Origin: Mycosarcoma maydis
Lineage: Eukaryota > Basidiomycota > Ustilaginomycetes > Ustilaginales
Direction of reading: 5' to 3'
NCBI RefSeq assembly: GCF_000328475.2
Contig: NC_026486.1
Coordinates: 372,001-436,000, forward strand
Length of the DNA stretch: 64,000 nt
Both the position numbers and the translations under genes were made by a program. This document shows positions 10,601-20,177 of the stretch, piece after piece. The notes under the pieces are model-generated. The model did no database searches, was not told the DNA's origin, and saw only the letters and a list, made by a program, of their open reading frames with translations. Within the stretch, counting starts at the first letter, position 1; every line of letters begins with the position of its first letter.

Positions 10601-11226
10601 TTGGCTGCGTAGACCCAACTAAGCGTCGCATCGTTGCCTCCACACGCTTCAGCAGTCGTACAGGAGCCGAGCGAAAGTTGTACGCCAGCAGTCTACCCTT
10701 TGATCACGGTAAGACTTCGACACAGCTTTCTAGAAGCGCTGCTGTCGGCGATACGGTTTCAGCTGCGAATGGTGATTCAGCCGAAATTACGGCCGACCAG
10801 CACAAACGCGGTACCAGCCCTGATGCTGCGGCCGCTCTTGAAGCGTCTCCTGGAGTTGCGCCATGCATCACCGTTCCGATCCGAGGAGCATGGGAGACGC
10901 AGTCCGCCGACCTAGCTACACCAGCACGAAACCCTATGGCGATGGAGCTGGACCACGAGAGTGTCGTTATAGGCTCTGCAGACGGACTGATCTACCGCAT
11001 CCATTTTGTCGGCTCAGAATACGGACCCGAAACGCTGGCCGACGGCAGTAGCAAGGCTGATGAAAGTGGAGACAGAGTCAGCGTGACGCCGGGTGTGGGA
11101 GACGCCACGATTACCGATCTGCTACAGTTGCGACAAGTGTGGGGAGAGATCATGGTGCCTGAGAATCAGCCGAATCACCCAGGTAGACTGAAGAGGAATT
11201 TCTTGAAGGACTTGGGCCTCAAGTAA
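7606..11226 (+). CDS. HAD phosphatase / F-box / WD40 fusion protein
   Basis: A single uninterrupted frame of 1206 aa from the ATG at 7606. Residues 1-165 are low complexity. Residues 170-362 are a HAD domain of the Sdt1/Phm8 pyrimidine-nucleotidase type with all four motifs: D178-I-D180-N-T182, T279, K315 and D340-D341, so it looks active. Residues 410-456 resemble the helical dimerisation segment found before the F-box in Cdc4/Pop1 proteins. An F-box follows at 457-500 (LPDSVALKIFEKLP). WD40 repeats fill about 545-705 (EGHTGFVTAM, GSYDETIRVWD, VLVWDMRS, SGHNRGIRNV, VVWDWRT), with a last blade-like piece near 1110-1140. The stretch between is Ser/Thr-rich and disordered. F-box/WD40 proteins present substrates to the SCF ubiquitin ligase; the fused nucleotidase is unusual. 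I do not know its substrates. Confidence 0.88.
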   Translation: MAIQDNSAERGSNYASGEASNSAKVVKAKPSTSGYPTKALSKDAVSSSNAQLRGQPHALRAVTSSESKDTLPLRSGSGSVSRVQTTSATSRAPSAHNANLANKDTCTNGGKLKSIKKSSGATDAVVEAPPSSSLHHTDASTSTDGLAALASRIGFEPRAISGLPDASLRTNEAIVWLDIDNTLYKRSTRIADLMAERIRAYFHGMGLSEEEAKALHTSYYKTYGLAIRGLVKHHQIDPLDYDRKCDASLPLEDILRPDHQIKRLLTDLDRTRVRVFALTNAYIYHADRVLRLLDLADQVEGIVYCDYAVPDFACKPELDYYRAALLAVQASPTTRNYFVDDSSLNIVAAKELGWHSCIYFREKDEPLPPLPPNDADQQRAASFDIATWKPTVAAHQSSLVASSGFDEEAIRREFEKLPSHLRIQLLGIILNACLPGDIAAMSRTLEKHLRSTRDIVSGLPDSVALKIFEKLPIQDLLRCRHVSKKWHSLAATPDLWRSHALALTEADPVKLEAPSDPQGWEPLVKGLFFRERNWAKGLAQTIQRLEGHTGFVTAMKLKGRKTLVSGSYDETIRVWDISTGHCCKVLRAKAISCLDFLLDEGVLCAGLYDTGRVLVWDMRSWDLIQTLSGHNRGIRNVAINQHYLVSVGQDKAIVVWDWRTGTKIVRFGQQSNVSLGVSLVDKNKLVAVTVDGMIRCFDIPRREMIGQFQLTKLGGPELGLGARLGDLASGSSMLEWFAAHGNTMTVASKNVVVHLEWHEHVVRVQETQAALTADGLRRSASSRLSNAGGMTTSTLSPLRARRDSTMSNASSTAMSPSASLAVRSRRDSNTSTTSSTSGIGQTRSPRRTIATGSSRSNTTPARAGRASLGATPNFETSTVSPLSTPSRPSPRAITKRVGGPAPWPLATAEVGASGQTSDTSTPRRISTSMSVTSLNFPSTPDTELDAEAEADTVTPEEFVAGANDKTDPDAATSNATRIAPDLSTAPKVVSILDTPDVAVGCVDPTKRRIVASTRFSSRTGAERKLYASSLPFDHGKTSTQLSRSAAVGDTVSAANGDSAEITADQHKRGTSPDAAAALEASPGVAPCITVPIRGAWETQSADLATPARNPMAMELDHESVVIGSADGLIYRIHFVGSEYGPETLADGSSKADESGDRVSVTPGVGDATITDLLQLRQVWGEIMVPENQPNHPGRLKRNFLKDLGLK

Positions 11227-12069
11227 GGGTTGTTTGAATATATCTAGCTGCTATACCGCTTTGACTTCTGCAAGGTGGCTGCTGACGGAGAGCTTTTGAT
11301 CACAGTCAAGAATCAGTCCGATCGACTGCATTCGATGCGCTGGCGGCAATGGCAGCAGCATCATCAGATGGTAGGATCATCTTGTGTCCAGTGAATATAT
11401 TCATGATTGATTTATAAATAGCCTAGACAGTCACGAGTAGAATTGTGAATGGAACAACCACGGACTTCTTCATGCACTCGCCCGATCACCCGATTTACGG
11501 CTCAAACCCGTTTGCCAATGCAGCCACCAAATCGTGAATCGTGAATGATTGAATGGTCTTCGTGATTGTGATATTGTGATTCGTGATCCACGATTGAATC
11601 TTGGAAATCACACGCGTTTGCTCGTTCGACTTTGTCCACACTCACAACTCACAGCTCGAGTTGAGCCGGAGAAAAGAAAAGTCGTGAGTGTCAGTGCGTC
11701 AGAGAAGTTGACTCCGTCATTCAGGCCGTGTGCCTATCGAATCTTAGTCACTTGGGCACTATCACACTCACGACTCACGACTGTGCCTCTGTGCTTTGCC
11801 CCGCCGCTCGTCTGACCGTTCTTGTCTGTCATCTGTGAAACTTTGCAGTCAGACGTTCTCGATTTCGACTGCCGCTCTGCACAACACAAACGCAGCGCAC
11901 TGATCTCCACCTTCTATCGTCTCTGGATTTATCTTTCCATCGATATACATCACTACTTCCGATCAACATCATCCACAAGCCTCGTCCATATCGGATCCAT
12001 ACACCAATCCATATCTCTATTGCATAGCTACTCCCTCGAGTTCAACCTTCGCATAACAAACCTACCAAA
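11227..12069. other. Intergenic with dispersed repeats; Yop1 promoter
   Basis: No supported gene. A cluster of the AATCGTG/CACGATT repeat lies at 11531-11600 and GACTCAC variants at 11640-11800. The CT-rich, ATG-poor stretch just before 12070 looks like the Yop1 leader. Confidence 0.55.
11531..11600. repeat. Cluster of dispersed heptamer repeat AATCGTG/CACGATT
   Basis: Repeated AATCGTG, GTGATT and CACGATT units in both orientations, interrupted by a few unrelated bases. Same family as the cluster at 7122. Confidence 0.75.
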
Positions 12070-13470
12070 ATGGCCGCTCAAGCTCAGCAACTCCAGCAGA
12101 AGGTGGAATACTTCATCGCTCAGGTCTGTATTCAACCCATTTCGCCGCTGTACGACTGGTCGTCCTGCACTCGTTGTGTACGACGGCACTCATCTTGCGT
12201 CGTGAACCATGATCACTGACACCAGCCAATTCTACATCTCTTGCTTTCTGCCCATCTGCGTGGTGCACGATCTTGCATCCTCTTATTTCCGCTGCTTGGC
12301 CATCAATCGACTCACAAACACTCACGACTGTGACGGCTGCCTTTTGCTCAACGCTGTTCCTAATCGCAATTTTCCATCGAACAACTTTGATCGTCGCAAC
12401 ATTTCTTGGGTGTACACTATCGTTGATAACGGCTGCTCTCGATTACAGATCGACAAAGAGGTAAGTCACGTCTTCGATAGCAATAGGCTCTCAGTTCCTA
12501 AGAACTGGATCCGCGGCATGATACTGACCAGATCCACATCTTTCCCACCAAAATCCCCCTTTCAACCACATCAGCTTTCCAGGTACCCCGCTCTGAAGAA
12601 GTTTGAGCAGACCGTCCCCGTCCCCAAGGCCTACGCTGCCATTGGTGCTTTCGGTATCTTCACTCTTGTAAGTGTCTTCAGAGACAAGCTCAGATATGCA
12701 TTGGTGCACATTCGTTTGCAGCATACTGCGCGTACAGCCCGGCCACGCTACATGGGATCGCTTGGGTTTGTGTCTTTTCACGAAAAAGCTGGATCGCATC
12801 GCGTCGAATTGCCTTTTTGCCATCGCCCGCTTGTCTCCGCCGGGAGCAGTTGACAGCAACATCCCGTTTCCCTGCGTGTGCGCCAGATGGCTGCAGCACC
12901 AGCTTAGATCCTCGCTGCTTTGACACCTCGATCTACTGACACAGAACCCAATCATTCTTTGTCTCTTCTCTCACTGCATCTTTGCATCATCCTTAAACGA
13001 CTACAGTTCGTCTTCTTCAACATGTAAGTGTTATGAGAACGGCAACGTGACAGAGAAAGTCTCCGGGCCGCCGCTGGTTTGGGTAATTATGTACTGACAC
13101 CTGCACTCAATCTCTCAAAATTGACAGTGCCGCTGGCTTCTTGACCAACCTGCTGGGCTTCTTCGTTCCCGCCTACTTCTCGCTCAAGGCGCTCGAGAGC
13201 CCCCAGCCCCAGGACGACATCCAGTGGCTCACCTACTGGGTCGTGTTCGGCATGTTTACCTTCCTCGAGACCTTCATCAACATCGTGCTTTACTACGTCC
13301 CCTGGTACTACACCATCAAGACGCTCGCCATCGTCTGGCTCATGCTTCCCCAGACCCAGGGCGCCAAGATGGTCTACAGCAAGGTCATCCGACCCGCTTT
13401 CCTCACCACCCAAAAGACCGTGCACCAGGCCAACGCAAGTACTCCTGCTGCTCCCGCCGAGACCCACTAA
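12070..13470 (+). CDS. YOP1: Yop1 / DP1-TB2-HVA22 ER-shaping protein, five exons including a 12-nt exon
   Basis: Model: 12070-12123, 12449-12460, 12575-12667, 13007-13023 and 13128-13470; 519 nt, 172 aa. Every intron begins GT and ends AG (donors GTCTGT, GTAAGT, GTAAGT, GTAAGT). The 12-nt exon encodes IDKE, giving FIAQIDKELSRYPAL across the joins, as in the conserved N-terminus. The rest has the family hallmarks: VPVPKAY, then paired hydrophobic hairpins and DDIQWLTYWVVFGMFTFLE...YVPWYYTIKT...LPQTQGAKMVY. Yop1 inserts hairpins into the ER membrane and bends it into tubules. For the third exon I chose the acceptor at 12574 over the one at 12582, because only the first keeps the frame. Reads through the introns give spurious frames. 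Confidence 0.9.
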
Positions 13471-14187
13471 ATGGCCTTGTCGCCGGTTGACGTCTCTCGG
13501 CAGACGCAAGCAAGCTCGCTGCTGTTTTCCAATATGTGCAGCTCTTAGCAGGTGTCGTGCCGAAAGCGTCGTCCTCACTGGGCTGGTCGTGCTTCATTCC
13601 GCGGTACACTTTGCCTCTTACGACCATCTGACCATGGCAGAATCGGCGGTGGGTAGCTGGAATGGCTTCTGATTCTTCTATTCTCCGAACTTGTAGACTG
13701 TATGGTCGGACGTTCCAGTCACACGCACTTGGTCATTCTGCTCCCAATGCCCGGGTTATCTCTTCTCACCTCATCACGACTACACATTCACGCAAACTGG
13801 GTCCACGCAAGCTGGACGCTTTAAAGCCAATTCCATTTCTTCCGCCTGTCATCTGCTTGTGCTTGCGTCATGTACTGTTGGTGATTCTGCTGTTTGCTTC
13901 ACGCTTCGTGCATTCGTGAATGCTGCGCTGTGATGGGCACACACAAGATTGTGATGGCTTTCAACTAAGACGAACAGAGTTTTGCTTGTCGCTGGCAGTC
14001 TTGAGTCGATCTTCTTGTTGCTCAGCTTGCGGACACTGGTGTGAGAGCGAGGTGTCGTACCACACGTGGACACACGTGACAGTCCCGAGCGTGGATTCAC
14101 AGTCACGAGTCGTGAGTGTCTTGAGCCGCGAGTTGTACGTTCACCATTCGTGGTTCACCGTTGCGTGTTGCGTGTTGCACGTTGTAA

Positions 14188-14236
14188 GCGTGAGTCAGAG
14201 TCACGAGTGAATCACGTATCGTGAATCGTGAATCAG
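14188..14236. repeat. Cluster of dispersed heptamer repeat (mixed GAGTCAC and AATCGTG types)
   Basis: Adjacent GTGAGTC, GAGTCAC, GAATCAC and AATCGTG units. It shows the two sub-types (ACT and ATT) of the family side by side. Confidence 0.7.
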
Positions 14237-14340
14237 AATTGGACTTTTTCCGATCTGAATCAGATTTGTGAATGTTGATAGTTGTGAGACCGCGGTTAGT
14301 GATTTCGGCGGTTTATTTAAAATTCCCATCGCGTCACAAG

Positions 14341-14375
14341 CACGAAGCACGAAGCACGAAGCACGAAGCACAAAG
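14341..14375. repeat. Tandem CACGAAG array, five units
   Basis: Four perfect head-to-tail CACGAAG copies at 14341-14368 and a fifth with one change (CACAAAG) at 14369-14375. The unit differs by one base from the dispersed CACGAAT repeat, so it may have grown from it. Confidence 0.9.
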
Positions 14376-14781
14376 GTCACGTCGCGTGTCGGAATCGAGT
14401 TGTGAGTCGCGAGTCGTGAGTGTTGCTTTTCAGACATTCACGATTGCAATCCGAATTGTGCTTGCCATCCGAAAGACCACTATCTCTTGTATATACCAAA
14501 ACCGCCGATCGTCCCGTCAGTGGATCAACAGCTCCGGCATTGCATACCACCATATACCCTACTCGACCCTACGTGGCTCGTACGGCGTGTAATACGCTGA
14601 TCAAAGTGACATAGCTACATTTTTCGTTCTACACTCGGCGCTTGGAAAGCGTTCTGCATCACCTGCCGTGGAATTGTGGGACTACTTCAGTCGCGTCGCT
14701 ACAAGTTGCATACGACAAGCATTTGTGGCATCAGAGGTCTAATGGTTCCCACCAACACATATTCTCAAGTCTGAGTCAATC

Positions 14782-17673
14782 ATGCCAGCACTTGTATCGA
14801 CCTCAGCTGACCCGGCAACGGTAGCGGATCGCCTGATTCTGGAAGTGTCGAAAGCGCTCACGGCGCCATCAGTAGGTGCCGGCGTTGCAGATAATCTCTC
14901 CTCTGCGCTGCTATCTGTACAGAGACATGCGACGTCGTTCGGATATTCTTCCAAACAATGCGAGACGCTTGTCCGACTCGCCCTACTAGGCCGCCTTCGT
15001 CCTCTATCATCCGCCGGGACCAGCAGCTCTGCCAAGCAAAAAGCTCCCAAGACGTCTGTCTCACTTGCTCTACTGCGGTCCGTCATTCCGAGTCCCCGTG
15101 CTAGATTGGGCAGACGAGTTGTCCTCGACATCCTCGCTTGCCTCGGCCCTTCACCTGGTGCAGACGTCATCAAGCCAGCTGGTCTGCTGCGCGATAGCAA
15201 CGCCGCTGCAGATCCAAGTCTCGGACCGCCAAGACTCCAAGTAGACAGCAAGGTCCAGGTTGCGGCGCTCAAGCTCCTTTCCGTGCTGCTAGAGTCACCT
15301 TCAGTCCCCTTATCTGCTGCTGCCAAGTTTTACAGCGGATCTGGAAGCAGAGAGACCGCATCACAATCAGAAAGGCAGCGAAACGAACTTGAGCAGGAGA
15401 GACTCCAACATCACGCAGCTCAATACACGGGGCTTGCCGGTAGCTTGCCATCCTCATATCTCACTTCTGCGGCCAAGACAACTTTGGAAAAGTGCTATTC
15501 GACCTTGTTCCACTATCTCGACTATCAGGCTCTGCGGCCTCATCTGTGCTACCTGCTCTGTCGGCTCACAAGGCGAAGACATGTGCGACACTATCGGATC
15601 ACAAAGTTGATGGCTATGCGGGCCAATTCTGCGGGAGAGGTGGGCATCTCTGCTGTCCTGTCGACGTATGCCAACTTCTACCCTGATCTGCTGTTTCCGG
15701 AACTTTTGGGAGGCGGCGGTGCAGGCAGCTCGGCAATTGCTGGAGGTCCGGCTGCGGGGCTCAAGTATCCCGATTCTGACTGGATCGCAGCGGTTCTGCT
15801 GACGCACGCACGCTGCACACGACGCAGTCAAGGCGACACGGTTGAGTCTGATGAAGAAGAAGAATTCGAAACTGACCGTGAAGCTGGCAACAGGGCAACG
15901 AAGAAGCAACGCTTGTCATCCAACGCTGTCAAAGAGAGTACAAAAACAGATCAAGGCGCCGTGGGATCAACCGCTCCTACTCTCATTCCCGTTCCGAACT
16001 TGGTCACCATCCAACCACTCAACTCAGCACAAAAAGCATTCGGCACGCATCCGTCGCTCATCACTGAATTATCATCGCTGCGACACCTTGCGCATAGTCT
16101 CGATCGGCTGGTGCTGCCATCGCAAGCAGCAGCCATGCTCGGCGGCGGGCTTGGGGCACGTTTGATGCGTGTCGCCGTGCTGGCAGGTGCCACGATGACT
16201 AACGAAGACTCCCTCAGCCAGACGATCCCTGCAGGGCGCAGAAACAGGCAGGCAGAACACGATCTTTGCTGGGCACGATTGTCCGACTGGCTCGAGAGTG
16301 TGCTGAGCGATGAGCTTGGGGTTCAGTCATCTTCACAACGTCGGCGACTCAAGCTTCCGTCGACGCAGGTAGAGTTCCAACGACTAACAGCGTTATTGCG
16401 CAGGTCGAGGTATCTGTTCGAATTGGCTGAGCAGATGCCGACCAAACTGGAGGAACTTACCTCAAGCGTGTTGCTGGCGATGGCGCAGGTGGTCAATGTC
16501 GATAGCGAGCGAGCTAAGAGCCAAGCAACAACAGTGGACGATATGGATGGCTGGTCGGAAAGCTGGGATCAGCTGGCCAGAGAAGTGTTGATGTTTGTAC
16601 CTCTGGTCACACCGTGCGACGTGCCATCGTTTGAAGAGAGATTCATGGCTCCACTTAATGCGCTGGCTACTTCGAGCAGAGTTTCGCTCGACACGTCTGC
16701 TGCGGTGTTGCTGGCACTGTCGAGTTTGCTGACCAACTGGGGTGTACGCGATTGGTCAGAGATTGGACGGACGCTCGACTCACGCCAGTCGTACCGATGG
16801 GGGATCTCGAACCTCGATGCTGCTATCGTCTACACCGAACTCATCTCGAGCGTCTCTGCGCAAACAGACTCTCTGGCAGCATTGCTGATTGGGTTGCATC
16901 CACGTCACCTGTTGATCGAGCATGCAGCGCTCTCGGTCTACGAGATGCTCTCGGGCCCACTGGCCGGCATGCGTGTCAGTGCCAGCATCTCTGCTCTGCC
17001 GCTATTTGCCTTTACCATGCATGCTACCACGATCGTTCCTGTCTCTCGCCTTTGCGGTCTCGTGCAAGACCTGCGCTCCGCATTCGAAGAGTACAACGCA
17101 AGCAACCACACACCAGCCAAGATCGACGGTGGACTTGAGAGCAAATTCTACAAGCTTCGTTCGGACTTTTTCGAGGAAGAAAACCTGACCACGTTGAACA
17201 ACAACGTCACACTGGTAGCCAACCTGATTTGGATGGGCAAGATCATCTCGAATGACGATCAGCCAGGCTCACTTCCACCCGGACTCGACACACGCGTGCT
17301 CAACGAGCTTACGCAGCGAGGAGATGTGTTGAACCTCAAGTTGGCAACGTTGGCAAACACGCCATTTTCGCGCGCGATGGCGCACATTACGGAACGATTC
17401 GCAAACGTCTATTGCTCACGAATGGACAAGGAGCAGACAGAGAGCGAAGCATGGATTCGCGGTCCTATCACGCCCAAGACGTTGAAAGCGGCCAAGAGAA
17501 GCGGTATACCGGCGGGGTGGTCGCATATGGATTTCAGAGCATACATGTTGGATTGGTTGGACAGGGAGGGTGGTGCTCATGGAATCTACGATCTGTTGAA
17601 GAACATTTTGGTCACCTTCGGCGGTCAGTTGAAGAGTATCAGGGGTGAAGCGGTGACTGCGCAAGGTGCGTAA
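14782..17673 (+). CDS. Inner kinetochore protein CENP-I / Mis6
   Basis: Intronless, 963 aa from the ATG at 14782. The helical-repeat core is recognisable at about residues 233-300 (STLFHYLDYQALRPHLCYL, then LCRLTRRRHVRHYRI), which is the most conserved block of the CENP-I/Mis6/Ctf3 family, followed by TYANFYPDLLFPELL. An acidic insert (residues about 352-362) and a basic KKQR follow, a likely disordered loop and nuclear signal. Later segments (560-960) keep long amphipathic helices. CENP-I belongs to the constitutive centromere network with CENP-H and CENP-K and helps place CENP-A chromatin. Length is in the range of fungal Mis6 proteins, which are often larger than the animal ones. Confidence 0.82.
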   Translation: MPALVSTSADPATVADRLILEVSKALTAPSVGAGVADNLSSALLSVQRHATSFGYSSKQCETLVRLALLGRLRPLSSAGTSSSAKQKAPKTSVSLALLRSVIPSPRARLGRRVVLDILACLGPSPGADVIKPAGLLRDSNAAADPSLGPPRLQVDSKVQVAALKLLSVLLESPSVPLSAAAKFYSGSGSRETASQSERQRNELEQERLQHHAAQYTGLAGSLPSSYLTSAAKTTLEKCYSTLFHYLDYQALRPHLCYLLCRLTRRRHVRHYRITKLMAMRANSAGEVGISAVLSTYANFYPDLLFPELLGGGGAGSSAIAGGPAAGLKYPDSDWIAAVLLTHARCTRRSQGDTVESDEEEEFETDREAGNRATKKQRLSSNAVKESTKTDQGAVGSTAPTLIPVPNLVTIQPLNSAQKAFGTHPSLITELSSLRHLAHSLDRLVLPSQAAAMLGGGLGARLMRVAVLAGATMTNEDSLSQTIPAGRRNRQAEHDLCWARLSDWLESVLSDELGVQSSSQRRRLKLPSTQVEFQRLTALLRRSRYLFELAEQMPTKLEELTSSVLLAMAQVVNVDSERAKSQATTVDDMDGWSESWDQLAREVLMFVPLVTPCDVPSFEERFMAPLNALATSSRVSLDTSAAVLLALSSLLTNWGVRDWSEIGRTLDSRQSYRWGISNLDAAIVYTELISSVSAQTDSLAALLIGLHPRHLLIEHAALSVYEMLSGPLAGMRVSASISALPLFAFTMHATTIVPVSRLCGLVQDLRSAFEEYNASNHTPAKIDGGLESKFYKLRSDFFEEENLTTLNNNVTLVANLIWMGKIISNDDQPGSLPPGLDTRVLNELTQRGDVLNLKLATLANTPFSRAMAHITERFANVYCSRMDKEQTESEAWIRGPITPKTLKAAKRSGIPAGWSHMDFRAYMLDWLDREGGAHGIYDLLKNILVTFGGQLKSIRGEAVTAQGA

Positions 17674-18275
17674 AGATGGACAGGACGAATCGGAGATATG
17701 CAGAACGAATCAGCAACGGTGGGATCGTTGAATTGTCTAGACACCAGTCGATCTGATATACGTACGGGGCGCTGTTTGCCCGGTGATGGCCTTTGCTCTG
17801 ATTAATCGATGCTAAGATGCCTGATGATGAGGTATTGTGTGAGGCCTGGTGACGAAGCTGTTTGCCGCTCTTACCTTTACCACGAGCACCGATCTGATAT
17901 GTGTCTTGGAGCGCGTTTAAGAGTCGACGGTGCTCACACACCGCCCCGCTTGCTGTCCTTGACGCTCTAACGACATACGCCGTCCAGCCGCTTGAATGAT
18001 ATGAAAGTCACGAATCACGAATCACGAATCGTGAATATGTTGATTTTGATGTTGCTCCACATTCGTGATTTTACGTCGCGATTTAGACGTGAGTGCACGA
18101 AGAGGTCTCGTGAACCTTGGTGAGATTCGTTCTCACCTTCCCACCTTCCCGCCTCACCATCTCACTTGTCCCTCATCATCGCTCACTATATGTCAGAGAA
18201 TCTTCTCTGAGGCTCGCTTTTATCAGGACAACTATCACTATTTCGTCTTAGTGGGGTCTCTGGTGGTTGCCTACA
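17674..18275. other. Intergenic
   Basis: About 600 bp. It has one compact repeat cluster at 18008-18036 and an open leader before 18276. No gene is supported. Confidence 0.55.
18008..18036. repeat. Cluster of dispersed heptamer repeat TCACGAA
   Basis: Three head-to-tail TCACGAA units followed directly by an inverted TCGTGAA unit, so the array can fold on itself. Confidence 0.85.
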
Positions 18276-20177
18276 ATGGATGCATTTGATGGAGAGTCCG
18301 ATCTCTCGGAAGTTGAGGCTCCTCCCACACCAGGGCCAGTTGCGACTCCGCGTGTCGCATCACCGGAACCAACAGAGCAAGCAGAATCGGCAGCAGATGA
18401 TCCTTGGCCACCCCGCACCACGCTAAGACGCGCGTCTAGAAGGATCTCTGGAGCAGAGACGGTCGCGTTCGAAGCGCCAGCTGCCATCAAACAAGCGCCT
18501 GGGTCAACCAGCACCAAAGCCGAGTCCTCTGCTACAACAAGCACTCCTGCACGCCGAGCTTCTACCCGCGACCGAAAGCCGTCAGCGAAGCTGCGATCGC
18601 AATCGCCCGCGGCAGATACAAAGTCATCACCTCAAGCCGCCACCACCACCGCCGCCGCTGCTGCTGCATCGTCCTCGAACACAGCCGAAACGCCAAGGTC
18701 CAAGGTCAAGGTGAATCTCAGTAGGAAATCAAAACCAAGCGCAGATGGAGCAACGATCGGTGACAGCGGATCCTCGCGCGGCGCAACGCCTCAGCCGGGC
18801 TCTGCAACCAAGGTGACGCTCAAAATCGGAACTAGACGCAACAAGAAGGCTGATGACGTGCGGGATCTTGTCGATGAGGACGTGGCCGATCGCGAGGGTA
18901 ACAAGAGCGAACCCGCGCACAAGGACGATGTTAAGTCCAAGGACGACTTTGTTCCAGACCGAGGTGTAGGTGATGACACGAAGAGCGCGTCGGCAACTGG
19001 CAAACGTGACAGAAGCACACGCGATAAGGCGCAGGGACGCAGAAGAGCCGTCATTGCAGATGACGAGGCTGGCGACATGGATGAGACTGGAGAAGTATCG
19101 ATGGCACCGCAGAAGAAGCGGGCCAAGCTGACACAAAGTGGTTACAAAGGAGAGACTAAGAGCAAAGCTCAACAATACGGTCGCAGCAGCAAGAGCGGTA
19201 AGAATACGGTTGACTACAGTGAGGACAGTGACGAGGATGAAGAGATGGTGGATGCTGCTTCGGATGAAGAAGAACTTCTTGATGCGGCTGGTCTCGACAG
19301 TGACGATTCGTTTGACGAAGAGGATGCGGGGCCGACTAGAGGCAGTAAGGCGGCGCGAAAGAGCACATCTAGCGCTGCAGATGGCAGAAAGAAGGTTGGA
19401 GGCCGTGCTTCTGCTGTGTCAAACGCACGCACCAACAAAGTCGGACGCGCAGCATTGGGCTCAACGGCATCATCTTCAAGCGCCAGTGGTGGTAGCAAGG
19501 GTATGTCAGCGGAAGCGAGGATGCGAGCCTCGATCGATGCTGCTGTCAACAAGTCGATCAAGCCAATGACCGGTGCCGCATCCGCCTCATCGACCAAACT
19601 CAACCCGCAAGCTTCCGCTTTCCGGCCCGGCAGCGTCAGCACGCTCAAGTCAGGCGCTGCATGCACTGGTGCTGGTCGATCCGTTGCGACTTCGTCGGGC
19701 GCGAAACGCACTGCTTCCACGGGCGGTAAACCGGCGTTTGGCAAAAGCATGTCAGGCTGGGATCAACTGTTTGGCGGCATTTCTGGGCTTTCCTCGTCGT
19801 CCACATCAACACCCACTAAATCGACCCTAGCCAAACCCGGCGTCGGCGCCAGCGGTAGCAAATCCTCCACATCCGCATCCGCCTCGGCCTCGGCGACGGG
19901 CATTCGACCCGATCCACGCCTCGAATCCGCGTCGCCGGCTGAGGTACAACAGATACGAGAGGCAGCTAGGCAGGAGCATCTCAATACGGACGAGTGCTTT
20001 GATCTCCTGGCTCACGCGGATATCATGTTGGCGTTTGAAAGGTCGATTTATCTCCAAGATCGCAAGCTATCAGCGAGGCTGAGACCGCACAACTTCAACG
20101 CCGGGAGCATCTTGGTCTCGCAGAAACACAAGCAGCAGCAGAAACTGGCAGGAGGCTCTATGATGGTCGCAAAATGA
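18276..20177 (+). CDS. Acidic, disordered, probably nuclear protein of unknown function
   Basis: Encodes 633 aa from the ATG at 18276; three codons upstream the same frame has only a TTG. I do not recognise the family. Residues 1-450 are low complexity: Ala/Ser/Thr-rich, several basic patches (RRNKKADD, QGRRRAVIADDE, KKRAKL) that could be nuclear signals, and a strongly acidic stretch around 315-350 (many Asp/Glu with Ser). Only the last 90 residues look folded, from SASPAEVQQIREAA through LNTDECFDLLAHADIMLAFE to ARLRPHNFNAG, and they are predicted helical by eye. A chromatin or transcription role would fit the composition, but that is inference from composition alone. Confidence 0.72.
   Translation: MDAFDGESDLSEVEAPPTPGPVATPRVASPEPTEQAESAADDPWPPRTTLRRASRRISGAETVAFEAPAAIKQAPGSTSTKAESSATTSTPARRASTRDRKPSAKLRSQSPAADTKSSPQAATTTAAAAAASSSNTAETPRSKVKVNLSRKSKPSADGATIGDSGSSRGATPQPGSATKVTLKIGTRRNKKADDVRDLVDEDVADREGNKSEPAHKDDVKSKDDFVPDRGVGDDTKSASATGKRDRSTRDKAQGRRRAVIADDEAGDMDETGEVSMAPQKKRAKLTQSGYKGETKSKAQQYGRSSKSGKNTVDYSEDSDEDEEMVDAASDEEELLDAAGLDSDDSFDEEDAGPTRGSKAARKSTSSAADGRKKVGGRASAVSNARTNKVGRAALGSTASSSSASGGSKGMSAEARMRASIDAAVNKSIKPMTGAASASSTKLNPQASAFRPGSVSTLKSGAACTGAGRSVATSSGAKRTASTGGKPAFGKSMSGWDQLFGGISGLSSSSTSTPTKSTLAKPGVGASGSKSSTSASASASATGIRPDPRLESASPAEVQQIREAARQEHLNTDECFDLLAHADIMLAFERSIYLQDRKLSARLRPHNFNAGSILVSQKHKQQQKLAGGSMMVAK

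Larger units (their letters stand above)
13471..14781. other. Intergenic with several repeat clusters
   Basis: About 1.3 kb without a supported gene. It carries the AATCGTG/GAGTCAC repeat family at 14095-14125, 14188-14236 and 14398-14422, plus a true tandem array at 14341-14375. Confidence 0.55.

Noticed and set aside
9897..10643. 248-codon minus-strand frame
   Set aside because: Antisense to the low-complexity part of the HAD/F-box/WD40 gene, where composition favours long open frames.
12583..12667. Alternative YOP1 exon 3 acceptor at 12582
   Set aside because: It shifts the frame to an early stop; the acceptor at 12574 keeps the conserved LSRYPAL.
12209..12853. 214-codon plus-strand frame
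   Set aside because: It crosses YOP1 introns and exons in the wrong phase; the spliced Yop1 model explains the region.
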